Below, piece by piece: positions 47,661 through 59,880 of a stretch of 64,000 bases of DNA (positions within the stretch are counted from its first letter, which is position 1; each line of letters opens with the position of its first letter). The position numbers and the translations under genes were made by a program. The notes below the pieces were generated by a model. That model was given only the letters and a program-made list of their open reading frames with translations. It had not been told where the DNA came from and made no database searches. Origin of the DNA: Colius striatus (taxonomy: Eukaryota > Chordata > Aves > Coliiformes > Coliidae); assembly GCF_028858725.1 (NCBI RefSeq), contig NC_084768.1, positions 33,634,664 through 33,698,663 of the forward strand, in the 5' to 3' direction.

Positions 47661-50600
47661 GTTAGGAAGATGGGGTTACACGCACCATAAGCGTGCCTGT
47701 AACTGAAACAGAACGCGCTGGCACGGGGCTCTGCGGCACACGCAGGGAAAACATCAACCAGCTGCAGAAGTTATGTTCAGAAGTGCCTTGAGAAACACCC
47801 ACGAGGAGCAGCATTGTCCTGCCCCTTTCTGGTTGTACGGGCAGTGTAACATGGGCTGTGTCAAGCACAGTAGTCAACAGATGAAGCAACGACCCTCACC
47901 TTCAGTATTACTCTTTTGTTATCTCGTCCTAACATCTTAATTTCAGCACACCAACACAGGATCGGTTCCTAGCTTGTTCTTTTCAGTGTAGCCAGCACAG
48001 GCCACTAACAGTCCTGCTGAGTGTTGGCATTCCCGTGGCTGTCCCAATGCAACATGAGGCTGTGCAACCTGCCAGAATTGCTTTCTTGGGTTGGTCAGTT
48101 AGATCCCAGAGTCTGAAAAACTTCTATATTGGGAAAATTTAGATGTGAGGGGGTTTTTTTTGTGCAGGAGATCCCATTCTCAACTTACTAACGTCAGGTT
48201 TCCATCTACCACACGGGATAAAAGTAGTGTGATGTGCAAGAATCGTGCCTGGACTTACCCAAGAACTGTATTTGACTAACGAGGTGAGCCAATTAGGAAT
48301 GAAATCATTTTCAGGTTCAACAAAATCAGTATCACTTATAGGATGTGGTAGGAGACTTAAAACAACCCAACATCTTTAGCTTTTAAAAACCAGATAAAGC
48401 CATATTGATTTACAAAACACACGGCGTTAGGCTGCTCAGAAACCCAGAGTTGTCGTGTAAAAGAGCCAGGTCGAGGAACACCAATAAAACTCCCATTCAT
48501 CTCATTAGTCAAAGAGCAGAGTGGAAGGCCAAGCAAGGTCAAAGTGCTCTGTCTAGCGTCTGATATTGCTGCAGGATGACAAGTTATGCTTTATGACCAG
48601 CTCTAATGACAGTCTCTGTCAGCCCAGGGAAGGCTTGTGTGCTCTCTGGGCAGAGACGCTCCGGCCACAGCTGCCCCTCTGCTGAGCCCACTCACAGCAG
48701 CGCCATCGTTTACACCCTCAGACCAAGGAAAAGGGGCCTAGAGCATGTTTTGATCCAAAACATGCACAGACACCTAACTGGAAGAGAAGGTAAGCCCAGT
48801 TCCCTCACTCACCCCCTCTGCTGCTCACGGATCCCTGTGATGAGGAGGGGTAAAAGGGTTCTGCTGACAGGCAGATGTGGTGGACACGGCCAGGAGTTAT
48901 AAGTGAGGATGTACACCACTCAGAGCTGCTGCATGGAAGCTTTCCATGAGTACTAAGGGAAACAGAAAAGAACCATCTAATAGAGATAACATGCTAAAGT
49001 TAAACTACAGTAGCTTCCACAGAAAAGAGGAATCCAGGATTTGGTTTCTATTCTAGCAAGTGGTGAGCACTGTATTTGTTGAACCTGACCATGATGCCTC
49101 TCCTTCACAAGAACTGATGTTAGCAAAACCACCTCCAAATTAAAATCTTAGTGCATTTTTACATGATACTGATTAAAGTGGGTGGGCTTTGGATACTGTA
49201 ACACGAAGGAGAACAGTAATCACCACGGATAAAGTGACAGCAAAAACGCAGCAAAAATTCAACAAGGATCAAATGCCAGAGCAAGGGAAAGGGAAGGAAG
49301 GAGTAAGAGGCTAGAAAACATTTCTTGAGGGCAAAAATAAGGTTAAAGGATGATCATTAACGTGCTACTGACACTCCACAGTTATAATGAGGACTGTGCA
49401 AATGAATATATAATAAAGAATAATAATAATAGCTGGATAGTGCCAGCTAGATGGGAAGAGGCAGAGGACAATAGGAAGATTGGTCTAATAACAGAGACAT
49501 TCTGCCTGCGCTGTGGCAAAGGCCTTGGAAGATGCTCAGAGGGAGGAAATCTCCATGGAGACTCATGAAAGCTATTTCTTCTTGTTATTTTGCAGAGATA
49601 TTTCTACTCCTGCCCAAGGCCTGAGGCCCATTTAGATTTCCTGAAGGTCCTAGAAGATGAAATCTAACTTTGAAATAGGAAGAGCTTAAGCGTAAGCAGC
49701 GTTTCTCAGCCTTCTGAAGGAGGAGGTGGACTGTACAGAAGTGTCTGCAGAGACGCTGCTGCCACGCTGCAGGACCAGAGCTGACAACCCACCCTGCCAG
49801 AGAATCTCCTCTGTGTTTTAAAATGCCACTTTTGTCTCCACACATCACTCTTCAGTCTCAGAGCATCGTCATGCTAGACTGTTGACCGCACACACTATCC
49901 TGGATCGGTGTCCTTATAGAGCAGGGAGGAACAGAGCGGTGAGGGGAAGGGAAAGTACTGAAATGTCTGGGGTTAACTCCAACTAACATGGGCACCTCTT
50001 AGTTTCTGAAACAGAGCTCAGTCAGGATAGAAACCAGTGTCACTGTTTGCAGTACCTGAGCTCCCTCATTCACGAATTTCTAGGGCTGCAGAATTAATAG
50101 GATCGATTACAGCCAATCTTTGAGTTGACTATATTTTAGCTGAAAACGTTCAGATGTATTAAAGACTTTCTACTATCAGCATTTTGGATGACAAGAGATG
50201 ATGAGTCTGATGGAGCTACCGACTTTTTAAGAGGGGTTTGACTGTGAGGGTTATCGTTACAGAAACCTCTTGAGTTCCAGCATGAATTTCACTGGCAGAA
50301 AGCAGAAAGCACTCTTGTGTTATGTATTCCGTTCAAGGTTCTCACTTGGAAATAGTTCCGATTGTCATCCTTGGCCAGGTTTAAATTGACATTTTTATCA
50401 CAACGTTCCTGGCACTGTACTGCGAGTTACTTGCTTGTGAGTAGTTATCAGCTGGCAAAAATTTAAGGAGGAGGTTGGCTGATTAAAATCATATGCCAAG
50501 AGCTCTACAAAAACAAGAAAATAACCAAGAGCAGCAAAAAGTCTTTAAAAGAAAAATGTTTTCAGAGCAAGGAAACTTTATACGTGCAAAAGAGTGGCAA

Positions 50601-50690
50601 ATGGCACATCTTGGAATAGGGGATGGCCAAAAAGCTGACAATTAAAGCTGGGAAGGTTAGGCTGGTCAGGTTGTACAGCTGAGTGCGCTC
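47661..50690. other. Noncoding DNA, no supported gene
   Basis: I see no gene. A 68-bp stretch (48722-48789) lies between TTTACACCCTCAG and GAAG-GTAAGC and is open in two frames, but it has no partner exons. An AATAATAATAAT run lies near 49420. Confidence 0.45.
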
Positions 50691-51250
50691 CCTGAGCATG
50701 CTCAAACCAACACTTACGAGATTAATTTATAAGCTCTTCAGATTGTGAATCTCCAAGGTTTATGCTGCCTGCGCTTTGTTTGCATAATGCAGTTTTACAC
50801 CACTAAAGCACTACCTATAAAGGGATTATTTTCATATTCAGCACATTAAAGACTCAGCACAACCCGTCGCTATCGTACTGTGTTTATGCCTGAGATAGCA
50901 GGTAAAGTGTCTCTCGTCCTGATTATCCGTGAAGCAGACGTAGGAACATGGATGTTTTGGGAGAGAGTGTACCCTTAGTGAAATTAATTCCCCAATGGTT
51001 TTATTAAAGTCTGTAAATTGCATTATTTTCCCATCATATTTGAAATATTGCACTTCCTTAATGCTCGATCTAACCCATGGCATGCCATCTTCCCTGGGGT
51101 GTCTAGACATGGTGTCTTAGATTTATGTGCATGATCTCAGTGTGTTACAACATCACTCCTGACTAATGCATTATTACAATACTTACATATATTCCCAAGT
51201 GTCACTGTATTGATTAGAAAATCACCAATCTGCATATGCACGCCATCTGT
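50691..51250. promoter_or_regulatory. Candidate conserved noncoding element with an odd minus-strand ORF
   Basis: The block is AT-rich yet keeps isolated CpG (CGTCGCTATCGTAC near 50866). It is non-repetitive and has several TAAT cores. On the minus strand a 90-codon frame (51110 down to 50838) has unusually protein-like composition, with the segment V-Q-Y-F-K-Y-D-G-K-I-M-Q-F-T-D-F-N. A TAA stop lies two codons upstream of its ATG and no splice acceptor of quality precedes it. I recognise no family. A conserved noncoding element or a decayed gene fragment are both possible. Confidence 0.3.
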
Positions 51251-54200
51251 GCTTCGGAGAGGCGAAACATGCAGGGTAACATTCGCCTCACTCAAAGGGA
51301 AATTCAGATGCTACTAAAAGAGCAAACGGGAGCCCTTTCTTGTGTTTTGTGTGGTAAAATAACAAAGCAAACGCACAGTGTTTCTGCGTAACACCAGTCC
51401 GTGTCTCTGACGGTTCAAGGTGGAAGCCTTTTCCCCCCTATACGGCAAGGAGATTTACCTTCAGCAGCAACACGCTCACAATCAGCCCTTCCAGAGGCAC
51501 CAAATCATACAGGAGGGAAGCACACTGCTGCAGTGAATTTTAACAACCTCAGCCCAGGTGCAAGAATAGGGCACTCTTCAGCAGAAGGGGCTTTAGTCAG
51601 CAACGGGTCCTTCCTTGGCTGAGAGCTGCAAGAGCGGTTGTAAAAGATGAATGAGGCCCTTGCTTACGGGGGTGAAATGCTTTTAAAGGACAAGAATCTG
51701 CTTATCTTTGATTGATTGCTCAGTCTGATACTTTCCTTTATGAAGTTTATTGACTACAAGCCCATAAATCAAAGAAAAACAAATCCCAGGTTCAATTTGG
51801 GGGGCATTGACATCCTGCCATCTTGCAGCCATAGCTTAGGAGTCTCAGGGCAGGGAAGAGGACGGAGGTGGAGGACTCGTGGACACAAAAGCACCTACTT
51901 CAGGTAAACTACAACTTCAGATGTTTACAAATTGTCATTCACTCATGCCCTATCCCATTTTTATGTCAAGAGAAAAACGCAGACACCCAAGCTACCTGGA
52001 TTCTCTCTCTGAAGTCCTTAAGCACAGAATCTGCAATTAGCAGACACACTTTCCACTGTGCTGCCACACGTCTCTCTGCTTCTGCGAGATGACAGTCACA
52101 TTCCCACACACCTCTCACCCTCTGTAGGGATGTTACATTTAAAATGTAAACTATCAAAGCAGGAATTAGATTGCTTTCAGGGCGATGTGAGGGTTTGGGA
52201 AGCTCAGAATCTCTATACTGAAACACCCCATACAGCTGCATGTAAGGAAAGCACTAGCCATAGATCTTGCTCATATGGGGCATACAGTACAATATGACAG
52301 CACGATAATACAGATTAATTTGTGCTGTTGACCTTGACACACTATTCTATTGTGTCTTCTTTTAAAGTCAGCACTCAGGTCACTAGAACATCTGGTGTTT
52401 AACAAAAAAATCTCATTCTGAAGTGCTAAATGTATTGAAACAAATGGTACTGTGCTATCATTACACAGTGCAACCTCTCTGCTAGGGGTCTAATTTCAAG
52501 GCTACCCTGACTGAACTAGGTTATTATTAGTGGGTTTATGATTCACATCTTGCTGCAGTACACAAACCAGCTAATTACCCAAAGCAGCCCTGCAAAGCCA
52601 GAGCCTGTTCCGTGCACGTGGCACCGACTGGCACTGCTCTCTCCATTTCATCTCTGGAGGCATCTGGAAGGCTCAGCCTGCACTCTGGTGAGCAGTCTGG
52701 CCTCGACCCAGCACAGCACCTCAGCAACCATACATAAAGTGCACCCTGTGTTTCAGCAGGACATGCTTGCAAGCTGCGTGCACGCGAGGCTGCCCTGCAG
52801 AACAGAGCTCACCACATCGGGCAGACATCGTGCAGCCCTCCCCGTCCTGCACCCTGGTGTTTGCAGCTGGTGCCCAGCGCTGATGTACCTCTTTGGAGGA
52901 GACTGAAGACCAGGGAGAGGATCTGTACAAAGAGTGAGCAGCTCTGTTTCACAGGAGCGTTCCCATGGTGTTTGATGTGAAGAGGCAAAGGATGGTGGCT
53001 CTGCCCTAGAAGGTGTCTCACCACCTCACTACCTGCCTCTGACACCACTGACACATCCTTGAGGTTCAGCATGGAGCCAGACACACAGGATGTCTCTGCA
53101 GGATCCTGGGGAACCTCACAAAGATTCCTCAGAAAGGATTAACTGTTTCCAGTGGTCTGGTGACCTTCACCCAGCCTGAAGCAGATCACAAGGTCTGTTA
53201 GCATTTCAGCTTTCCCAATTAGCAGGGAGGCACATCACCCAAGCTGGGCTCTTCCAACTGTGTTGTATTTGTGCTGTGAGTCACGGTGAGCTGACTCTCC
53301 TCTGCTTCACACATCTGGCAGTCATTTATGGCCCAGCAAAGCAAGTAGGAAATGTTGCTACTCTACTTTTTCACCTGATTTGCCCTCTCTTTGCAAACAC
53401 AGGCAGAAAGGAAGTAGCCCTGAGACATGCACCAGTAGCTGACTGCTGTGTATCTGACATATTGACCTTTGGTTTTTATAAGGTAGAAATAGTCCCCATG
53501 ATCAAAAGCATGGAAAACTACTACAGGCACCCATTCTCAGTGCCTGAGAAGGGATCAGTACCTCCAGCTGCTGAGAACAGGAAACACTGCAAAAGCAAGC
53601 ATGAGAGTATTTAGAAAGAGCAAGGGATGCACATGCTGAGCCAAGCAAAGAAGGGGCAACAGGAGGAGCCTCAAGGTCATTTGTCACAGGAAAGTAATAG
53701 CCCAGAAAACGCCTTTGACTCACAGCAGGGCTGGAGAAGGAGGAGGTGGCTGCTGCACTGTGACTTGGGCCAAGGTAAAGTCATTTCCAGTTGTTTTTAA
53801 GTGAGATTTCTGCCATGAAGTCCCAGTCAACATCCATGAGAAGTTTATAGGTGGTCACTGAGAAGAAGAAAAAAAAGAAAGAGAGGCTGACATCACTGAA
53901 TGAGAAGATAGCATCAAGCAATCAGCCCCCCAGTCTCATTAACTCCTAACATTTCAGCTGTCAGCCTGTAGTTGGCAGCTAGTGGAGAACTGAGTACAAT
54001 GAGACATCTTTTAAACATTATTTTTTCAGACCATCTTCCTGATCCTTTATACTTGTTTGTTCTGCAGTTTCTTAGAAGTCCCAACTGCTGAAGGAAGTAG
54101 AGGAAAATCCAGAAAAAATAAAACAACCCACCCTGCTCTCTTATGCAGCTTCATGCCGCTGGGTCAGTGATTAACAAAGACAAGGTCCTGCTGCAGGGAA

Positions 54201-56569
54201 GCTAAATGGAGTTCATTATGGACATGAAAGTCAGCAGGGCCAAAAAGGTGAGACTAGAGGAAAGAGGATGAAATAAGAGCCTAACAAGTGTAGATTTTAC
54301 TTCCTCAGTGCGAGAACAGCTTTTAACTACCAACTAAACTAAAAACGACACATCTAGGCAATAGTGCCTATAAGATAGGTGCTGCCCTATATAGTACACT
54401 GCACTCCTTTGGGTACGCTCACCGGAATTAAAATTCTAATGCACTGCTTAACAAATTCAGTGTTGTACTGCAATGAGCAATCTGGGTCCTCCAGACTGGG
54501 TTTGCACTTCTACCTAGAAAACTTAGAAAAATGGAAAGGAAGAGGAGCAGCAGTTAAGTGGAGTTGAATGATGTCATTAAAGCTGGATGGAGATATCCAG
54601 GAACGAGGCTTGGGAATGCCAGTGCTTCCTGGGGCTGCGTCCCAGCAGCAAACTTCCCAGAGGAGGAGATGACAGGGGGCTTGCTCCTAAAACATTGACC
54701 AAGACTGGACCTACAGCCAGCAGACACTGAGGTACAAGAAGGTTTTCTTGGTCCTGAAGTCTGCAAGCGATAGCTCGTGTATCACCCACAGGTAGCTGTC
54801 AGCCACACACTGCAGTACCGGGTATCTGGGCAACACAAGGAGGATCAGCTCTTACCATCTGTCATATTTTCTCCCCGAAACTGACAGTAAGTTATCACTT
54901 TTTTTCAGGAATGCATCCAGTTTAGGTCATTTCCGCTTCAGTTTTACACTGGCACCACTCCCCATTATTGTCAATTATCAAGGAACCTGAAGTTTTCTGC
55001 TACAGTTTTCTGATTAGGTGCCAGCCAGTTGGTGACCTCGAGCCACTGACTGCTGTGGACGTTGCTTAGACGTGGGGCTCGCCCGCCAAAGGTACATGTG
55101 ATGGTGAGGCTAGAAAACCAAGTACCTTTCTAAATATTTCTTTTTGTTAGCCTAGAAAAATCAGGCCCAAAGGAGTTGTGAGAAGTGGGAAACCAAAGTC
55201 TCAAAGTAGCCTCAGTCCGTAAGAGGAGGAGTGTGTAGGCAAATACCTTTGTCAGAACAAGCATCCAGTAACTTCAACGTGTAAATAAACGTTTTCAGGG
55301 GAACGGGAGGATGTAATGCGACTCCAATTCCAGGATTACCTGACACCTAGAGATGTAGGGAAGAGAAAGGACAAAGGATAAGCAGTTGAAGGATATTAAC
55401 ATGTTACTTGGTCCCTGTGAGTCACAACCTCAAGGATTTCTGTACAGGTCAGTATGCCAACATCATACTTGATTCGATTTCTTTTGTTATCACTGTTTTA
55501 GTGCCACATAAATTATTTGTCTGAACTGATAATCATAGTTCCACTTTTCTGGGAGAGGAGATTTCAGGCCTTGTCTGAAACACCATTTAGCTGACAATAT
55601 GTTGTCTACACAACCCTTAAGATAGGCAGGAAGAATCTGACTTTTTATTAAATTCATATGGCAGTCACTTGCTTCCAACAGCTTGTTAATGGAAGTGAAT
55701 CCAACGCGCAGCACATCCTACCAAGGGGGAAACGGTCCCTGTCGGCACTGCTGTGCAAAGAGAAAGTCTAAAGCCAGAGAATGGACACAAAGATCTACTT
55801 ACCATGAGCATCCCTGAACAACTGCAGTCTCAGCAGAGGACACAGGGATGGAACAATGCTAGTCCAAATAAAATAGGCAAGAAGAAAAAGGAACCAATGG
55901 CCAGAAAGGAAAACTTTCAGCAATCGTTAATGTAAGAACATGAGTGAAGCTTCCTAGGACTGTACTAGAACTGTTGTTCTTCAGAAGGTGGAGGGCAGTT
56001 TGAAACAGGGGTCTGTGATTTAAAATTCCCAAGTATTTGGGAAAAAAATCCCTGGCTTGTAGTAGCAACAATATACCTCCAGAACCTTTCTGAAATAACG
56101 GCAAAACCCCGCTGCATGGGCACATGGTGACAATCGTTACAAGAATGCTGCTAAACTGTGTAAGATCTTGGAAACACCATACTTTTAACTTTGCTCCCAC
56201 TGCTACAGGTTCTCAGACTTGAAGAGAAAATGAAGAACCTCATTTGTTATTTTGCTCAGATAATAAGAGTCATAAAAATAGATTAACTGTCAGTGTCAGG
56301 AATTAATATCACAGAAGTACAGCGGCTCAAATGGCTTAGGCCATAAGTGAAGAAGCAAGAACACAAAGCTTCTGCCTTGGCTTGGGAAAGGACAGCCTCA
56401 TCACTACTGCAAAAAACCCACATAAAATGAAACTGTGTTTAATAAATCTGTGTGCTTTTCAAATCTACATTTTGTTTTGCTCTACATACAGAGGCAGCTT
56501 TTGATGTTCAAGCACGACGCGCTAGCTACAAAAGCTGATGCTCAAGTTAAAAATCTACAGCTTTCCAGG
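51251..56569. other. Noncoding DNA, no supported gene
   Basis: No gene or identifiable transposon is seen. About 52290-52560 is AT-rich and motif-dense. The other parts are mixed. Confidence 0.45.
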
Positions 56570-56631
56570 TTTTTTTTCTTCCCCCTCCCCTTTTCTTTCT
56601 TTTTTCTTTCTTTTTCTTTTTTTTTTTTTTT
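56570..56631 (+). repeat. 62-nt uninterrupted pyrimidine tract
   Basis: Every base on the + strand from 56570 to 56631 is C or T, ending in a run of 16 T. Tracts like this can form triplex DNA and are prone to length change. I see no transposon body attached to suggest it is a poly(A) tail in reverse. Confidence 0.95.
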
Positions 56632-59419
56632 AAAGAACCTCTGAACATCTAAATGATAACACGTTTCAAGTAGCTGCTCCTTCCCTGGAGTTGAACGAAA
56701 TTGAAAAGATCAAAGTTAGCGCAATCTTGTTCAAAGGTGAAGAGGTGAAATCTTATGTGCGCCAGAGGATCAGAGCAAATAGAGACGTACAATGCTTAGT
56801 GTGCAACACCTGAAGCCCACTTTCATCAAGGTACCTCATTTTCATCTGAATTCAGAATGTACCTCATTTTATGGTAAGATAAGGAACAGCACAGGATTAC
56901 CCTGGTGACAAAGGAAAGCAGCCCTTGCTCCGCAATGAAAAGTAAACATCAGTAAAAGGTGAAAATGGTCAATTTTTTTTTTAGAATGACTAAATTCGCC
57001 ACATTACATTCTCTATTCCTTCTTAAGTAGCATTTATATAATTGAGTAAGATGAAGCCATTACACCCACAATGTTTCAAGTATCATAATGCTGTTGATAG
57101 TTGAAGAGTTTCTTGAAAAAAGCCACTGTTTTGAAGGGGCTGCAGAGGGACATCTAAAAAGGGTATGTTTTTTTTTCCATAAAATCTTCCTGTGACTGAT
57201 GTGCCCTGACATAATGTATCACGATGAAATACAGCTGCCAAAAAAGAACTTCAAATGATGCCCTTTTTCTGCAGAGAGAGAAAAAAAAAAAGTGATAAGA
57301 AAATAGGTACCTTTTCAGCAAAAGCTTTTAAAGCTTTAAAAGCACGGCAACCAGTAAAAAGGTTCTCAGGTAAAGGCTTCTTTACTCAATTTTGTCTAAG
57401 TACCTAGAAGCTAAATGGGGGGAAAAGGGTATGGAAAATAATGCTCCAGCCTCTGAGAGAACTGGAGACAGCCTGAACATGAGACACAGTGACACAGGAA
57501 GACAAGAGAATTTTTATGTCCTTGTCCTACCACGGCACTTTCAAGCACGCAGGAAGATCCGTTTCCATATCATTGTGAATTGTGCCACGTTACACTAATC
57601 ACACTCATCTGAAAACATTTTAGCATGTGCTTGGATTTAAAGGTGGCAAAGTGGCCACCAACGGGCAAACGTTCAGCAGCTGAGGAGAGAGCCACATCTG
57701 AATTCTCCCTTTTCCAATATGGACAGTTTCTTCTGCATATTTTCCTGTCCCAGGGCTGTTGCTATAGGGATCTCTCGGGTTCCAAGGTGAACTCTGCTGC
57801 CTGAAAGCAGTAAGCATTGTTGAACATATTCTCTGTTATGGGTCAAGCCTCGAACTGAAAATCAGGTCTGCGGGGGAGTCCTTTAAAAATCTCTTCCATG
57901 CAGCTCCCCTAGGAGCAGTGCCACAGCTACCTCCAAAGCCTGTTTCTCAGGGATTCACCCAGCACATCCACCCACAAACTCTCGCTTCTGTTTTCCTTCA
58001 AATCTCAAACCTGACAGAAAATCTGCTAAAAAAGCGTTCAGAGTTCCAGTGGTAGCTGCAGAGAATGAACTACTGGAAGCAGAGCATGTGGAGATGCTGC
58101 GGTGTGCAGGCCAGGCGTGAACTGGGGGTCAGGAACACAACAGACAAGAAGGGGACAAGACACCCAGAGATGAAGAAAGCACATCCAGAAGGCAGCTACC
58201 TCCAGCATAATACACGTGTGCAATTAGGTTGGATGCAACCGAATCTTTCACCAAGCTGCTACCTTATACTAGGTCAGAAAGGATGTCGTTCAAACTGCAA
58301 CACCTTCTGCACTGACGATGGGCACACGTCCCTGACAGCTCTTCCCTGGGCTACACAAGCATCCGCCTCCATCTATCACAAAGTACAATCTAAAATACAC
58401 ACGAGCAGGTCCCAAAGGAGTGACACGATCTGCTGATTCACAGGTGTTGGCACGGGGCTTAGAGCAGAGAAACCATGGCCCCGTGTTTCCTCTTTATCTG
58501 CAACTTCTTATGTTACCTTTGGGGTGCGGAAAGGACTGACCTGCTGTCCTATGTCCACGGCCAGCTTCCCGCGATGGAGCTGAGCAGATAACCACGGAAG
58601 TGCTGTGGGGAGGCTGGAAATCTTGATGACAGGGAATATCTCTGTCTTTCGTAAGAAACGTCACACTGACATAAACCATCTCGGGGTCAGTGGCATTGTG
58701 CAGCACAGAGCAGCTGACTTGCAGACAGAGGTTGTGCTGACCGTGTGTCTTTATGCTTGAGCTCGCATTTTGGTGGCGTGCAGGTGGTATTTGCAGCTTT
58801 GAGAGGGGTGACCTGCTGGGATTTCAAGCGTCCTCCGAAGTGCTCTGCAGAACTGACTGCAGGTGTGTCTAACAAAACATTGCTGCAGCACTCAGATAGT
58901 CCCAGCAAACCTCCCCAGGTCCCCTGCATGCCGATGCTTCAAGTAAATCACGATCAAAGAGTTGCAAGCATAAAGATGGCTTTTAGCCACTGAAGGACAC
59001 ATCGACAGCACCGTGTTTTGAGGCACAGCTGCCCTTCCTACACCGCTGTCCATTCACCTGCACTACAGCAAACGTGCAGCCAGTCACTATTCCAGCACTC
59101 GCGATACAGCCTCGCCAGGTGGGATAATAGGTCAGATGTATCACACTGTTATTGTTCCTTTCTGTATTTGTATTTGTTATGGACTATAAACCCTGATGAT
59201 CCCATGAAAGGCTGTGACCATGAATCCCAACTGGCTGAGCAGTGCTATTTCATGGCGGGGCGAGTCCGGCAGTAACGAATTCAGTCAACACAATGATTTC
59301 AGTCTCGGCACGCCGCTCTGCTTCCTGGGAACCTGCAGAAGATGAGTGGCTGTGTCACCCTCATCAATTCTGACACCTACAAAGCTGAAACCTCTCACAG
59401 AGCTCTAAGGCCCCGTGAA
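56632..59419. other. Noncoding DNA, no supported gene
   Basis: GTACCTCATTTT occurs twice just upstream of 56900 (56831-56842 and 56859-56870, 28 bp apart). A perfect 20-bp palindrome lies at 57324-57343. No gene or transposon is identified. Confidence 0.45.
57324..57343. repeat. Perfect 20-bp palindrome
   Basis: The half-site GCTTTTAAAG is followed directly by its reverse complement CTTTAAAAGC with no spacer. It also contains AAGCTT (a HindIII-type hexamer) nested twice. By simple base statistics a 20-bp palindrome is expected in well under one window of this size, though AT richness raises the odds. It could be a dimeric protein site or a fortuitous slippage product. Confidence 0.95.
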
Positions 59420-59880
59420 ATACCAGTCTAATAAATATGCTATTTATTAATATATTTGCCATTGGGCAAAAACATTAATGAACCAGGAAAAGTTAATAAA
59501 AACATACTCCCCCAAATCATGGGATGGAATGTTTCTCTTTTTCTTATTCACGGCTGTACAAATGCAAAATGCGTCGGATTTCTTCATCTTTAATACCTAA
59601 GGGATTTATAAGCATATTGCATCTATAAAACTTGGTTCATCAGTACAGTACACAGCCCAGATATGCATATTTAATTGCTCTGGAAGTAATTTACTTGTAC
59701 AGATGGTGGTATTAGAAGGTCTTACTTCAATTTAAATTACTTCTATTCGAAAAGTAATGTTGTTTTGCTATGAATCTTGAGTGAAGAATTCACTCTTATT
59801 ACAGATGAATAGTCCTTAACAATTGTCGTTAATCTGTGACTAATCTAATACTTCGCCAATAAACATTTAGTTTCCGGTTT
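59420..59880. promoter_or_regulatory. AT-rich candidate conserved noncoding element
   Basis: About 460 bp of non-repetitive AT-rich sequence keeps isolated CpG (AATGCGTCGGATTTC near 59570, TATTCGAAAAG near 59745). It has many homeodomain-type cores, including GCATATTTAATTGC, AATTTAAATTACTTC and TTCGCCAATAAAC. It has no ORF of note. Of the blocks in this window, its character is among the closest to deeply conserved vertebrate enhancers. Confidence 0.4.

Noticed and set aside
48722..48789. 68-bp exon-like stretch before GAAG-GTAAGC
   Set aside because: Two frames are open and no partner exon or recognisable peptide is present; such pseudo-exons are common in noncoding DNA.
50842..50901. 60-bp + strand exon candidate (TATTTTCATATTCAG acceptor, CAG-GTAAAG donor)
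   Set aside because: The splice sites are good, but all three frames contain stops, so it cannot be an internal coding exon.
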